64,000 bases of DNA from an uncultured Aquimarina sp. (lineage in GTDB: Bacteria > Bacteroidota > Bacteroidia > Flavobacteriales > Flavobacteriaceae), in assembly GCA_947500545.1 (NCBI GenBank), contig CANMSO010000001.1:496001-560000 (forward strand), written 5' to 3'. The translations under genes and the position numbers were made by a program. The notes beneath the pieces are model-generated. The model had not been told where the DNA came from and made no database searches. It worked only from the letters and a program-made list of their open reading frames with translations. Positions 9,656 through 17,841 of this stretch are shown here, piece by piece; position 1 is the first letter of the stretch, and each line of letters begins with the position of its first letter.

Positions 9656-10768
9656 TTATTTCTCAAGCCACCAACTATTTCCCTTTTTTAAAGCGAGATT
9701 TCCGTTAGCTTCCCTTTTTATAATGAGAAAACCGTTACCCTGAAATTTGTCCAGTTGTCTAACATTTACATACGGAAGATTTACGTATGCTACTCCGGCG
9801 GCGGCTCCTTTTTTGACGACAGGAGTAGTAAGAGAGCCTTCATATGCTTCAAGGTCATCAAACTCCATTTTCATCAACGGTCTATTGCTATTTGCAATAA
9901 GCAAATATCGTTTTCCTCCATTTTCAATTTCCACAATATCAATTGGAGTATTACCACTACCTAGTTCTGCAACTGTTCTACCTTTGTTATGTTCTCCTGG
10001 TTTAATCTTATCCATAGGGAAAACTACAAGAGGAGTACATGTATAACCTGCTAAAATGTGTGAATTGCCTTTTATCTTGGTTGGAATAAAAGTTTTTATG
10101 GGAGCATGGGTTTCATATTTACCATGTGCAGCATGATAGATTTCTAAAGAACCATAATCCTGTTTTTTAGTGAACGGAAAGTCAATAGATCGAAAAGTAG
10201 AAGCAAATTCTTTATTACTTAAACCAGACACCATTATTTTTCCTGATGAATATTTCATATCCGCAACTGCCCATTTGCGAAGTTCACGATCCCATTTATC
10301 TTTTGCATCTTTATTTATAGGATCACTGATAGTGGCTTTGCTATGAGAGACATTGTCTAATGTAACCTGTTTTAATGTATTGTTTTCAACTCTTAGTAAC
10401 ACTGGGATACCAGAACTATGATGCACAGAAAGATAAATATTATCATTTATGGGATTAACCACCATATCGGTAATTTGTACCTGATCAATCTTAGTACCCA
10501 GCATATCCGCAATTAACTTGTCAAGAAGGTCGATTTTCACTTCACTGTTATCTGCTTTTGGGTGCGCACTTACATCTATGGCGACAATTTGAGCCGATTT
10601 ACTATCGCCAATAAACAAAATATTTTCTGGACCAAAAGTCATAGAATTAATTGATGTAATACCAGGATCACCTGTGATAAAATTCGCTTTTAAGGAAGAG
10701 TCAGCTTGAACGGTACTTCCAAAAAAGGAAAGGATCAATGCAAGAATGAATGTTACTAATGTTTTCAT
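9656..10768 (-). CDS. Secreted beta-propeller-like protein, function unknown
   Basis: A 370-residue protein with a signal peptide (MKTLVTFILALILSFFGSTVQA). The sequence carries repeats of the kind found in beta-propellers (ITSINSMTFGPENILFIGDSKSAQIVAID, VQITDMVVNPINDNIYLSVH, KMEFDDLEAYEG). No active-site motif is obvious. It is the first gene of a probable two-gene operon with the Ig-like protein and diverges from the S41 peptidase gene, with 177 bases between them. Both proteins should sit in the periplasm or outside the cell; a shared role is inference from linkage only. Confidence 0.72.
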   Translation of the reverse strand: MKTLVTFILALILSFFGSTVQADSSLKANFITGDPGITSINSMTFGPENILFIGDSKSAQIVAIDVSAHPKADNSEVKIDLLDKLIADMLGTKIDQVQITDMVVNPINDNIYLSVHHSSGIPVLLRVENNTLKQVTLDNVSHSKATISDPINKDAKDKWDRELRKWAVADMKYSSGKIMVSGLSNKEFASTFRSIDFPFTKKQDYGSLEIYHAAHGKYETHAPIKTFIPTKIKGNSHILAGYTCTPLVVFPMDKIKPGEHNKGRTVAELGSGNTPIDIVEIENGGKRYLLIANSNRPLMKMEFDDLEAYEGSLTTPVVKKGAAAGVAYVNLPYVNVRQLDKFQGNGFLIIKREANGNLALKKGNSWWLEK

Positions 10769-10945
10769 AATGTTTGATTTATAGATTGACCAATGGTTTT
10801 AAAAGTAGCGAAAAAGCATTAGAGGCACAGTTAAAAAAATGCCAATACTATGATTCAAATAATTAAGAATTGGTACTTTGATTATGTTTAATTCAAAGTG
10901 TAACAAATACTTAGTTTTTGTATCCTTATCTAAAAACAACCACCA

Positions 10946-12586
10946 ATGAAAACAATTATTTACTTTATCATGTTTATACTTGTTTTGCCAATGAATGCGC
11001 AGAACAAGTTTTCTGTAAAAGAATGGCAGGATGATTTAAAATTTCTTCAAAAAACGGTACATACCGATTATCCATTCTTATTTAAGAAAACCACTGCTGA
11101 TAAATTTGATCTGGCAGTTGAAGAATTTCATAATGCAATCCCAAAAATGCAAGATCATGAGGTCATGATGGGATTTGCCAGAATAGTAGCTCTATTTCAA
11201 TATGGGCATACCCGTCTTGGGTTTAGAGATAGCCCGATTGGATACCATAAGCTGCCCATGGTGCTATATCAATATAAAGATGGGGTTTATATTCAAGGTG
11301 TGCATAAGGATTATGAATCTAATTTAGGAGCCAGATTGATTGCTATTGAAGGAATGTCAACAGAAAATGTTTTAAAAGCCATATATCCGGTTGTGCCTTC
11401 AGAAAATGATCAATTCTTTAAAGCATATGCTGGATTATATATGGTAATTCCAGAAGTGCTACACGCCCAGGGAATCACGAAAGAATTGAAAAAAACAATA
11501 GCATTAAAGCTTGAAAAAGATGGTAAAAAATTTCAGAGTAGCGTTACAGCCATAAAAGATCTTGAGATACCAACGCAATATGGTATGGTTAAGGCTGGCG
11601 ACGACTGGTTGGGCATTAGAAATCAGAATGAAACGCCCTTGTATTTAAAAAACCTTGATAGGATATATTACTATGAATATCTTCCGAAGGAAAAGACGGT
11701 GTATGTAAGACAAAGTCAAATACAAGATGATCCTCAAGAAGACATTCCGACGTTTTATAAAAAAGTATTCGATTTTATTGAGAATAATGAAGTTGATAAG
11801 TTGGTGCTAGATGTAAGACTAAATGGAGGCGGTAATAATTATAAAAATAAGCCTATTGTTACCGGGATTATAGAAACTGAAAAAATAAACCAGCCGGGAA
11901 GACTATTTGTAATTATTGGACGTCGCACTTTTTCGGCATGCCAAAACCTAGTAAACGAGTTAGATAATTACACCAACGCTATTTTTGTAGGAGAACCAAC
12001 GAGTGAGAATATTAATTTTTATGGTGATAATCGCAGGGTAGAATTGCCTAATAGCAAAATGCCGGTATACTTGTCATTTGCATGGTGGCAGGATAAGCCG
12101 CAATGGGAAAATGCCCCATGGACATCTCCACATCTAGCAGTAGACCAAAATTTTGACGATTATAAATTGAATAGAGATCATGCTCTTGAAGCTGCTTTAG
12201 GCTTTTCTGATAATGATTTTATTATAGATCCCATGGCACATCTCACCAGTTTATTTATGGCAAATAAACCTGAGGAGTTAATGTCTGAAGCCAAGCGTAT
12301 GGTACAAGATCCAAAATATCGTTTTTTTGATTTTGAGGGAGAGTTTAATAAAGCTGGATACAATTTATTGGGGAATAATAATGAGGGTGCACTTTTTGTT
12401 TTTGAAATGACAGCAAATCTATTTCCTGATTCTGCAAATGCTTGGGACAGTTTAGCTGAAGGCTATTTACAATTGAATAACAAAGAAAAAGCTATTGAAT
12501 ATTATGAAAAGGCCCTAAAAATGGATCCAGATGGGCCAACAGGTAAAAATGCAAAGGCGATGTTGAAAAAGATTAAATCACAATAG
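10946..12586 (+). CDS. Secreted S41 family (C-terminal processing-like) peptidase with TPR tail
   Basis: A 546-residue protein with a signal peptide (about 1-18, ending NAQ). The middle holds an S41 peptidase core: VDKLVLDVRLNGGGNNYKN followed by IIGRRTFSACQNLVNEL, in which the Ser after TF is the expected nucleophile, and FVGEPTSENINFYGD. The last 60 residues form a TPR (ANAWDSLAEGYLQLNNKEKAIEYYEKALKMDP). No PDZ domain is evident, unlike Ctp/Prc proteases, so it belongs to the tail-only S41 proteins common in Flavobacteria. Substrate unknown. It is followed by a terminator. Confidence 0.88.
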   Translation: MKTIIYFIMFILVLPMNAQNKFSVKEWQDDLKFLQKTVHTDYPFLFKKTTADKFDLAVEEFHNAIPKMQDHEVMMGFARIVALFQYGHTRLGFRDSPIGYHKLPMVLYQYKDGVYIQGVHKDYESNLGARLIAIEGMSTENVLKAIYPVVPSENDQFFKAYAGLYMVIPEVLHAQGITKELKKTIALKLEKDGKKFQSSVTAIKDLEIPTQYGMVKAGDDWLGIRNQNETPLYLKNLDRIYYYEYLPKEKTVYVRQSQIQDDPQEDIPTFYKKVFDFIENNEVDKLVLDVRLNGGGNNYKNKPIVTGIIETEKINQPGRLFVIIGRRTFSACQNLVNELDNYTNAIFVGEPTSENINFYGDNRRVELPNSKMPVYLSFAWWQDKPQWENAPWTSPHLAVDQNFDDYKLNRDHALEAALGFSDNDFIIDPMAHLTSLFMANKPEELMSEAKRMVQDPKYRFFDFEGEFNKAGYNLLGNNNEGALFVFEMTANLFPDSANAWDSLAEGYLQLNNKEKAIEYYEKALKMDPDGPTGKNAKAMLKKIKSQ

Positions 12587-12643
12587 TTTGATTTATATTA
12601 GTATGTAATTATAAAACCAAAATATGCCTCTAATATGAGGATG

Positions 12644-12678
12644 CCAGATCAATTCTTTAGAAATGATCTGGTTTTTTT
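12644..12678 (+). terminator. Rho-independent terminator after S41 peptidase gene
   Basis: Stem CCAGATCA (12644-12651) pairs with TGATCTGG (12664-12671), extended inward by TTCT/AGAA, then a run of seven T. It lies 58 bases after the peptidase stop codon. Confidence 0.85.
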
Positions 12679-12711
12679 ATGTTCAAAATACAGTGAGGTG
12701 CTAGGGTTCTA

Positions 12712-12921
12712 CTATTTGTCCTTATAATCAATAATGTCTTTTATTTCTACACCCATGTAATCGGCAATTTTCTTTAGCCGTTCAAAATCTTTTACCAAAT
12801 CCTTTCGCTTTACCACGTAATCTCCAGCCTGTGGACTTACCCCCAGAACTTTAGAAATACCGTATACCGTTTTGGCGCCTTTACTTTTTTTAAGCAGCCT
12901 TTTTAGTTTTTTGTTAACCAT
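12712..12921 (-). CDS. Small helix-turn-helix (XRE-like) protein
   Basis: A 69-residue basic protein. The segment AKTVYGISKVLGVSPQAGDYVVKRKD reads as a helix-turn-helix, and FERLKKIADYMGVEIKDIIDY is the typical end of an XRE/Cro fold. It has no partner domain. It diverges from a gene for a small secreted protein; the 112 bases between them carry a perfect inverted repeat that would suit autoregulation (inference). The size and single domain are also compatible with an orphan antitoxin-like protein, but no toxin gene is adjacent. Confidence 0.75.
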   Translation of the reverse strand: MVNKKLKRLLKKSKGAKTVYGISKVLGVSPQAGDYVVKRKDLVKDFERLKKIADYMGVEIKDIIDYKDK

Positions 12922-12942
12922 AGTAAAATATGTAAAAAGGAA

Positions 12943-13007
12943 TCAAATATACAAATAAATTTTTAATAAAAAAATATTTGATTATTCAAATAAAACTTGT
13001 ATATTCG
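12943..13007. promoter_or_regulatory. Inverted-repeat operator and promoter between HTH gene and secreted protein gene
   Basis: A perfect inverted repeat TATTTGA-TTAT-TCAAATA lies at 12975-12992, and a third TCAAATA half site at 12943-12949. For the plus strand, TTTG at 12977-12980 followed by 19 bases and TATATTCG (13000-13007) fits the Flavobacteria promoter pattern TTG-N17-23-TAnnTTTG with one mismatch. For the minus strand, TATATTTG (12951-12944) is a perfect -7 element for the HTH gene. The repeat would overlap the plus-strand promoter. Confidence 0.5.
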
Positions 13008-13033
13008 TGAAATACAAATTCAAATCATCAACT

Positions 13034-13390
13034 ATGAAACTTTTACTTGCTACAGCGGTGTTTTGCGTAACTCTTGGAAATGCAATGCCATCTATAACAG
13101 ATACATTACCTTTTAATGAAAAAGAAAAAACCGATCGTAAAAAAGGGTCTAAAGAGGAGGAAGGGTCGCAGAATAAAAACCTTCATTCTGTAAAAAAATG
13201 GAAAATGACTATAGAATATGCCAACGGCACTATTATCTCAAAAACCATTGTTGTTAATAAAAATTCAGAACTAAGTGCCTTAGAAACTGCTTTTAAAGAG
13301 GCGGATAAGCACTTAGACGATATGAAAAATGTAAAGGATTTTAGTATATCTCCAGTGCCAAGTTCCTATGTTTTACTAGCCGGAGATTAA
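13034..13390 (+). CDS. Small secreted protein, function unknown
   Basis: A 118-residue protein with a signal peptide (MKLLLATAVFCVTLGNAMPS). I start at the ATG at 13034; a GTG nine codons earlier (13007) coincides with the predicted promoter element and would put charged residues before the signal peptide. After a lysine/glutamate-rich linker (about residues 30-55) comes a folded part, KWKMTIEYANGTIISKTIVVNKNSELSALETAFKEADKHLDDMKNVKDFSI. No family was recognised. It faces the HTH gene and is closed by a strong terminator, so it is a single-gene transcript. Confidence 0.7.
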   Translation: MKLLLATAVFCVTLGNAMPSITDTLPFNEKEKTDRKKGSKEEEGSQNKNLHSVKKWKMTIEYANGTIISKTIVVNKNSELSALETAFKEADKHLDDMKNVKDFSISPVPSSYVLLAGD

Positions 13391-13429
13391 AATATAATCA
13401 ATACCCTGAACTAACCTATGCTTTTAAAG

Positions 13430-13456
13430 AAGGCTTGCTTGTCAAGCCTTTTTTTA
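13430..13456 (+). terminator. Rho-independent terminator
   Basis: Stem AAGGCTTG (13430-13437), loop CTTGT, stem CAAGCCTT (13443-13450), then a T run. It closes the small secreted protein gene. Confidence 0.88.
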
Positions 13457-13511
13457 TGTTCTAAATTTTGGGAAACCGCATGATTTGGCCAGTTAGTGTA
13501 ATCCACAAAAA

Positions 13512-13539
13512 AAAGCCCAGTAAATATTTACTGGGCTTT
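13512..13539. terminator. Perfect 28-bp palindrome, terminator for the converging LRR gene
   Basis: AAAGCCCAGTAAAT at 13512-13525 is followed directly by its reverse complement (13526-13539), with A and T runs outside. It lies 50 bases beyond the stop of the minus-strand LRR lipoprotein gene and can work in both directions. Confidence 0.85.
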
Positions 13540-13589
13540 CATATATAAAAATGCTATAAGATTAAATTAGTATAGCGTTGTTTTTGTTT

Positions 13590-15140
13590 TTAATTACAGG
13601 TTGTTGCAGCGTCCTTAATAATTTCAGTTCCATTACTTTCCATATCACATATTATTTGTGGGATAGATGTTAGTGATGAGTTAGCAGTTATGTTTAAAGT
13701 AGTAAGGTTAGTTAATTCTGCTATTTCTACAGGAAGAGAAGTTAATGTATTGCTGTCAAGAAACAATTTTGTTAAGCTAGTTAGACTATTAATACCCGTT
13801 GGAACTGATGCTATGGAATTACCCGATAAGCGTAGTTCATCTAGATTTGTTAGTCCTAGTACTTGAGAAGGGAATGAATTTAAATCAGCACTTGATAAGT
13901 TAAGGAATGTAAGATTGTTTAAATTTCCGATTTCTGTAGGAATAGTATAATTAGCGCCAATTAAACTTAATCGATTCAAATTAGAAAGGTTTCCTATTTC
14001 TACAGGGAGTGCTGTTAGATCAAAGTTTTGGCTCAAGTTTAAACTAAATAAATTAGTCAAATTACCAATCTCTGAAGGTAAAGAAGTTAGATCTGCATTA
14101 AATAAATCTAAGAATTCTAAATTTACAAGATTACCTATTTCTGGAGGTAAACTCTTTACAGGATTGCTGCTAAGTAGTAATTGAGTTAGACTAGGCGATA
14201 AGTTCTCAATTTCTGGTGGTAACGATTCTATAGCATTGTTTTGCAGATATAATAGATTCAACATTGGTAAATCACCTATTTCTGCTGGCAGTACTGTAAG
14301 TCCTTTTGCAGAAAGAGATAGGGCAGTAACTCTATCATTTTCTGCTGTGACACCTTCATAGGTACTAATATCAAGGTTGTTGAAATCCCAATTTAACGAA
14401 TTGGCAGGATTAGCATTAAAAATAGCTCTTAGTGTTTCAAAATCAGATTCGTTTTTGGTAATTGAAATTGCGTAATCTACTGTACTTCCGTCCTCAGCTC
14501 TAACTTCAAAGTTAACAGTAGAGGTAAAATCTACAACCGTATTAGTAGAAGGGGTAGAGGTGGCGGCATCTGATAAAACAAGAGATGGTGTTAATGTACT
14601 TATATCAATACTAAAAGGTACTTCAGCTTCAATAGTTCTGTCATTATCGTTTATAGATCCTAGTATTTCTTCTGTAAGAGATGGATTTTCTTCTACAGTA
14701 AATTTAAATTCGATAATCCTTTTTTCAGAATTTTCAGCATTAGATACGCTTACAGTATAGTCTACTGTAGAGTCATCTTCTGCTGTAACCGTAAATACTA
14801 CCGGCGCAGAGAAATCAATTCCTGTTGCTGTACTTGGTGAAATAGTAGCCTCTGCAGATATGCTGATACTAGGTTGAAATGAAGAAAGACTAATGCCAAA
14901 AGGCACAACCAGGCTTATTGTATTATTATCTTGATTAATAACACCATTTATGTCTTGATCTAAAGTAGGATTACTCGTTGCAGAGAATAAAAAACTTGTA
15001 ATCTGTTTATCACTACTTTTAATGTCAACTTCTCCACCGCCATCGTCTTTACTACAAGAAGAAATAAAAATTGCAAGACAAAATATATAATACAATGCCT
15101 TAGGAAGTAGGTTCCTGAATTTCGTCTGGGGACTATTCAT
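13590..15140 (-). CDS. Leucine-rich-repeat lipoprotein with two DUF5018-like domains
   Basis: A 516-residue lipoprotein: signal sequence with lipobox cysteine in FISSCSKDD, two tandem about 90-residue beta domains (about 40-130 and 132-228) that end TVDYTVSVS and TVDYAISIT and resemble DUF5018, then a run of leucine-rich repeats (about 265-500) with the period LPxEIGNLxNLxxLxLxxN. The LRR set is of the bacterial intracellular-type consensus but is here exported. It is probably a surface-exposed binding protein. An Asp/Gly run (SKDDGGGEVD) directly after the cysteine resembles the lipoprotein export signal that sends flavobacterial lipoproteins to the surface (established for Bacteroidota; here inference). 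Confidence 0.85.
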   Translation of the reverse strand: MNSPQTKFRNLLPKALYYIFCLAIFISSCSKDDGGGEVDIKSSDKQITSFLFSATSNPTLDQDINGVINQDNNTISLVVPFGISLSSFQPSISISAEATISPSTATGIDFSAPVVFTVTAEDDSTVDYTVSVSNAENSEKRIIEFKFTVEENPSLTEEILGSINDNDRTIEAEVPFSIDISTLTPSLVLSDAATSTPSTNTVVDFTSTVNFEVRAEDGSTVDYAISITKNESDFETLRAIFNANPANSLNWDFNNLDISTYEGVTAENDRVTALSLSAKGLTVLPAEIGDLPMLNLLYLQNNAIESLPPEIENLSPSLTQLLLSSNPVKSLPPEIGNLVNLEFLDLFNADLTSLPSEIGNLTNLFSLNLSQNFDLTALPVEIGNLSNLNRLSLIGANYTIPTEIGNLNNLTFLNLSSADLNSFPSQVLGLTNLDELRLSGNSIASVPTGINSLTSLTKLFLDSNTLTSLPVEIAELTNLTTLNITANSSLTSIPQIICDMESNGTEIIKDAATTCN

Positions 15141-15671
15141 AATAAAAATATGTTAAAAAAAACCAAAAATAGGTATTTTTTTTTAAACAGTCCATTTTTT
15201 TCAATTTTTTTGACCGAATTAAGTTCGAAAGCGCCTGTGATTATCTATTGTGAAGTAAGAAATGTGGTTTTGGAATTTACTATAATAGCGTTTCAAACTG
15301 ATCATAATTGTGGATAAAAAACTTCACTTTTGTTAATATATGAAGTTATGAAATTATGTTTTTATTGAAAAATTTGAACAAGTATAAATCAATTAAGGCA
15401 TCTGTCTTATGCTGGGTGGTTTTTTATTAGACTGGTAATGTGATGGTTGTGTTTTGTACTTATATTATTATCAAGAAAAATCTTCTTAACTTTAAGGAAT
15501 CGAATTGTTATTAATTACCCCCACAACTTAATATCGAGATTTTGTAATTCTGATTTTGTCAAAAATCATGAACCAAAGAAAACTGTTTGATTGTTTAAAG
15601 GGATTGGTCAAATTATTTTTTTAACTGAAAACAGGTAGTTTTAGTATTTTATTACAATAAATGTGTTTTTT
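15141..15671. other. Gene-free stretch, 531 bp
   Basis: The longest stretch in the first 20 kb without a gene. It is very AT-rich. Only tiny open frames occur (for example an 18-codon one from 15568) and none looks like a protein. It must hold the promoters for the divergent LRR gene and for the unknown gene at 15672. No hairpin, repeat or RNA gene was recognised. Confidence 0.5.
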
Positions 15672-16022
15672 ATGGAAATATTTGAGATGAGTGAAAATTC
15701 TGAGATTAGGCTTATCGTCAAGATTAGTTCAGAGGCATTAGTGGGGTCTAATGTAAGTCTAAATGATAATCTCGTAAAAAAAAGTAGTGCATATACTTTT
15801 AGTGTTAATTTAGGGAATAGCAACATTATTAATAATAGTGTGCTATCAAGTGTTTCAAATTTCTTCATTCAAAATGATAATATAGATACTATAATGAATA
15901 ATACGATGATCTCTTATGTGTTAAAGGATAGCGAAAAAACTAAAACATACACCGCAGAGAAAGTTAAAATCAATCCTAATTTATTCATGGGGTATACGGT
16001 AATCAAACTTGTAATTAGTTAA
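15672..16022 (+). CDS. Unknown protein of 116 residues
   Basis: The frame starts at ATG 15672 (MEIFEMSENSEIRLIVKISSEALVGS); a GTG three codons earlier is possible. No signal peptide, no membrane segment, no known motif. The sequence alternates polar and hydrophobic residues like a beta protein. It lies 11 bases before a gene for a secreted protein in the same direction, which is the main reason to believe in it. Without relatives to compare it stays hypothetical. Confidence 0.5.
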   Translation: MEIFEMSENSEIRLIVKISSEALVGSNVSLNDNLVKKSSAYTFSVNLGNSNIINNSVLSSVSNFFIQNDNIDTIMNNTMISYVLKDSEKTKTYTAEKVKINPNLFMGYTVIKLVIS

Positions 16023-16033
16023 CTCTTAGTGTA

Positions 16034-17104
16034 ATGAATAAGTTCTTCCTTTGTTTTTTTCTGGTGATATCTTCTGTCCTAAGTTCACAACAGAATGTTG
16101 ATCTAAGTGAGTATACAATGTCTAACAGTTCAAGTGCTGCTTTTCTACTTGTTGATGAATCTCCTACTATAATATATACGGCTGATAATTTAAAAGCATT
16201 ATCATTACATGTGCTTGATAATTTTGGCCAAAGTATTTCTTTTGAATTGTCTCCTTATTTCATCCTTAACTCAAAAAGTCCTAATAGGACTTATTATAAG
16301 TATATAGGCGTTGAAAAAGATACGTTAACAAATGAAATTAAGCAAAACCCTTTTAGCGGCCTAAATACCACCAACGTATCATTTGCATATGTAGAAAAGG
16401 AATTTGCTGGAATCGAAGGTGATCGAAAAACGTATTCTATAGGTGTAAATACAACTATACTAAGATGGTACACAAAAACCGATTTGGATAGATCATATAC
16501 AAATTCTGAAAATATGGCTAAAAAACTTTCAGATATAGTTGTTCCCGTGTCTATACTTTCGCAAGGGGTTGATGCGATTAGAGCGTTTTATTCAAAACAG
16601 GCATTGCCTTTTCAAAAAACGTTTAAACCTACCTTTAGGTTAGATGGGGCTATTGGGTATAGCACATTGCTGAAAGAAAATGATACCAATGCAGCGACAG
16701 CAAAACGATTTGGTAGTTGGTTAACTGAGGAATTCAGTCTTTTATTGAATTATGGAGCAGATGCTAAACATAATAATTATTTAAACATTTTATTTACAGG
16801 CAGGTATGTCGAAGATGAGTTTAATATTGGTCAAGATGATGAATTTTTTACAGAATACTATAGAGATTATGGTGGTAAAATTGAATTTGAATTTGGGAGA
16901 GTGGCTTTTTCTTATGAATACATTTCAAGAAATGGTTCTATAGCCAGTGAAAGATCTGTTGGAAATTTAACGTATACTATTAATGAAGATATTAGTTTAA
17001 CAGGTGGTTTTGGTAAAGATTTCTCTCTGGATGAAAATTTGGTTACAGTATTTGGCATAAACTGGGGGGTAGGAATGGGTAAAACTTCAGTTCCAATTAA
17101 ATAA
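16034..17104 (+). CDS. Secreted protein, probable outer-membrane beta protein, function unknown
   Basis: A 356-residue protein with a signal peptide (MNKFFLCFFLVISSVLSSQ). The second half has alternating amphipathic strands ending in aromatic or charged residues (TFRLDGAIGYSTLL, EEFSLLLNYGADAKHNNYLNILFTGRYVED, YGGKIEFEFGRVAFSYEYISRNG, LTYTINEDISLTGGFGKDF, LVTVFGINWGVGMG), as in a transmembrane beta barrel. The N-terminal half (DESPTIIYTADNLKALSLHVLDNFG) is soluble. It is likely cotranscribed with the upstream 116-residue protein. No family name can be given. Confidence 0.68.
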   Translation: MNKFFLCFFLVISSVLSSQQNVDLSEYTMSNSSSAAFLLVDESPTIIYTADNLKALSLHVLDNFGQSISFELSPYFILNSKSPNRTYYKYIGVEKDTLTNEIKQNPFSGLNTTNVSFAYVEKEFAGIEGDRKTYSIGVNTTILRWYTKTDLDRSYTNSENMAKKLSDIVVPVSILSQGVDAIRAFYSKQALPFQKTFKPTFRLDGAIGYSTLLKENDTNAATAKRFGSWLTEEFSLLLNYGADAKHNNYLNILFTGRYVEDEFNIGQDDEFFTEYYRDYGGKIEFEFGRVAFSYEYISRNGSIASERSVGNLTYTINEDISLTGGFGKDFSLDENLVTVFGINWGVGMGKTSVPIK

Positions 17105-17457
17105 TCATCAATATTATTTCTAAAAAGAAAGGGGTGATTGCCTAGTATTTTTGGGGTTAATTCCCCTCTCTTTTAATTATAGTTTCGATAAACTATAAAA
17201 GAAATATTTAATTCTTATTAAAAGATAGGTTTATCTATAACCCTTGTTTTTACAGTAGTATTCATATGAATATTTGTGGTTTATCTATTTCCTGGGTAGT
17301 CCCAAGACTAATTTTTGGTTTTTATCTTAAATAAATAATTATTAAATTTAATACATTCAATAGTCATAATTAATTCCCCATTTTTTAGATATTTTTTCAT
17401 CCAATAAAATCAACTGGATTTTTATGTGTAAACATTTTAATTCCAATTACATACATT
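17105..17457. other. Gene-free stretch, 353 bp
   Basis: An imperfect GC-containing hairpin (AAAGAAAGGGG around 17124-17134 against CCCCTCTCTTT around 17165-17175) may end the preceding transcript. A second inverted repeat, ATAGTTT-CGAT-AAACTAT, lies around 17180-17197. No gene was seen; the promoter of the following lipoprotein gene is expected here but was not identified. Confidence 0.4.
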
Positions 17458-17835
17458 ATGACAACATTCACTAGAAATTGGTTTCAAAACGCACTAATTA
17501 TGATTTGTGCAGCGGTATTGTTTACTTCTTGTTATTCTGTAAGATTAACAAGTACTCACGGCGCACCCAACCCATGTCAAAGTGGGATTGATTGTCTAGA
17601 GGACGCGGGTAACTTTTATAGGGATAAAAGGGTTATTGTTTTAGATACTGTAATAAAATCTGGTATTATGACAGATGATATAGGTATTAGGACACAAAGA
17701 GAAGGGTGTGAGAGCGGGAAATTATTTTCTGTAGAATATAAAAACACTTTGGGAGGTGCGCTTTTATACCTGGTCACTTTTGGAAATAAGCGCAAAGTAA
17801 AAATTAAGTATGTATGTATGAAACCTGAAAACTAA
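17458..17835 (+). CDS. Bor/Iss-like small lipoprotein
   Basis: A 125-residue protein with a hydrophobic N-terminus and lipobox cysteine at LFTSCYS. The layout resembles the Bor family (lambda Bor, Iss): a short lipoprotein with a late Cys-Gly-rich turn, then a hydrophobic GGALLYLVTFGNKRKVKIKYVC segment like the conserved Bor end. In Bor the role is serum resistance; nothing says that is the role here, and the resemblance is by eye. Only six bases separate it from the FAD oxidase gene, so they are cotranscribed. Confidence 0.6.
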   Translation: MTTFTRNWFQNALIMICAAVLFTSCYSVRLTSTHGAPNPCQSGIDCLEDAGNFYRDKRVIVLDTVIKSGIMTDDIGIRTQREGCESGKLFSVEYKNTLGGALLYLVTFGNKRKVKIKYVCMKPEN

Positions 17836-17841
17836 TATACC

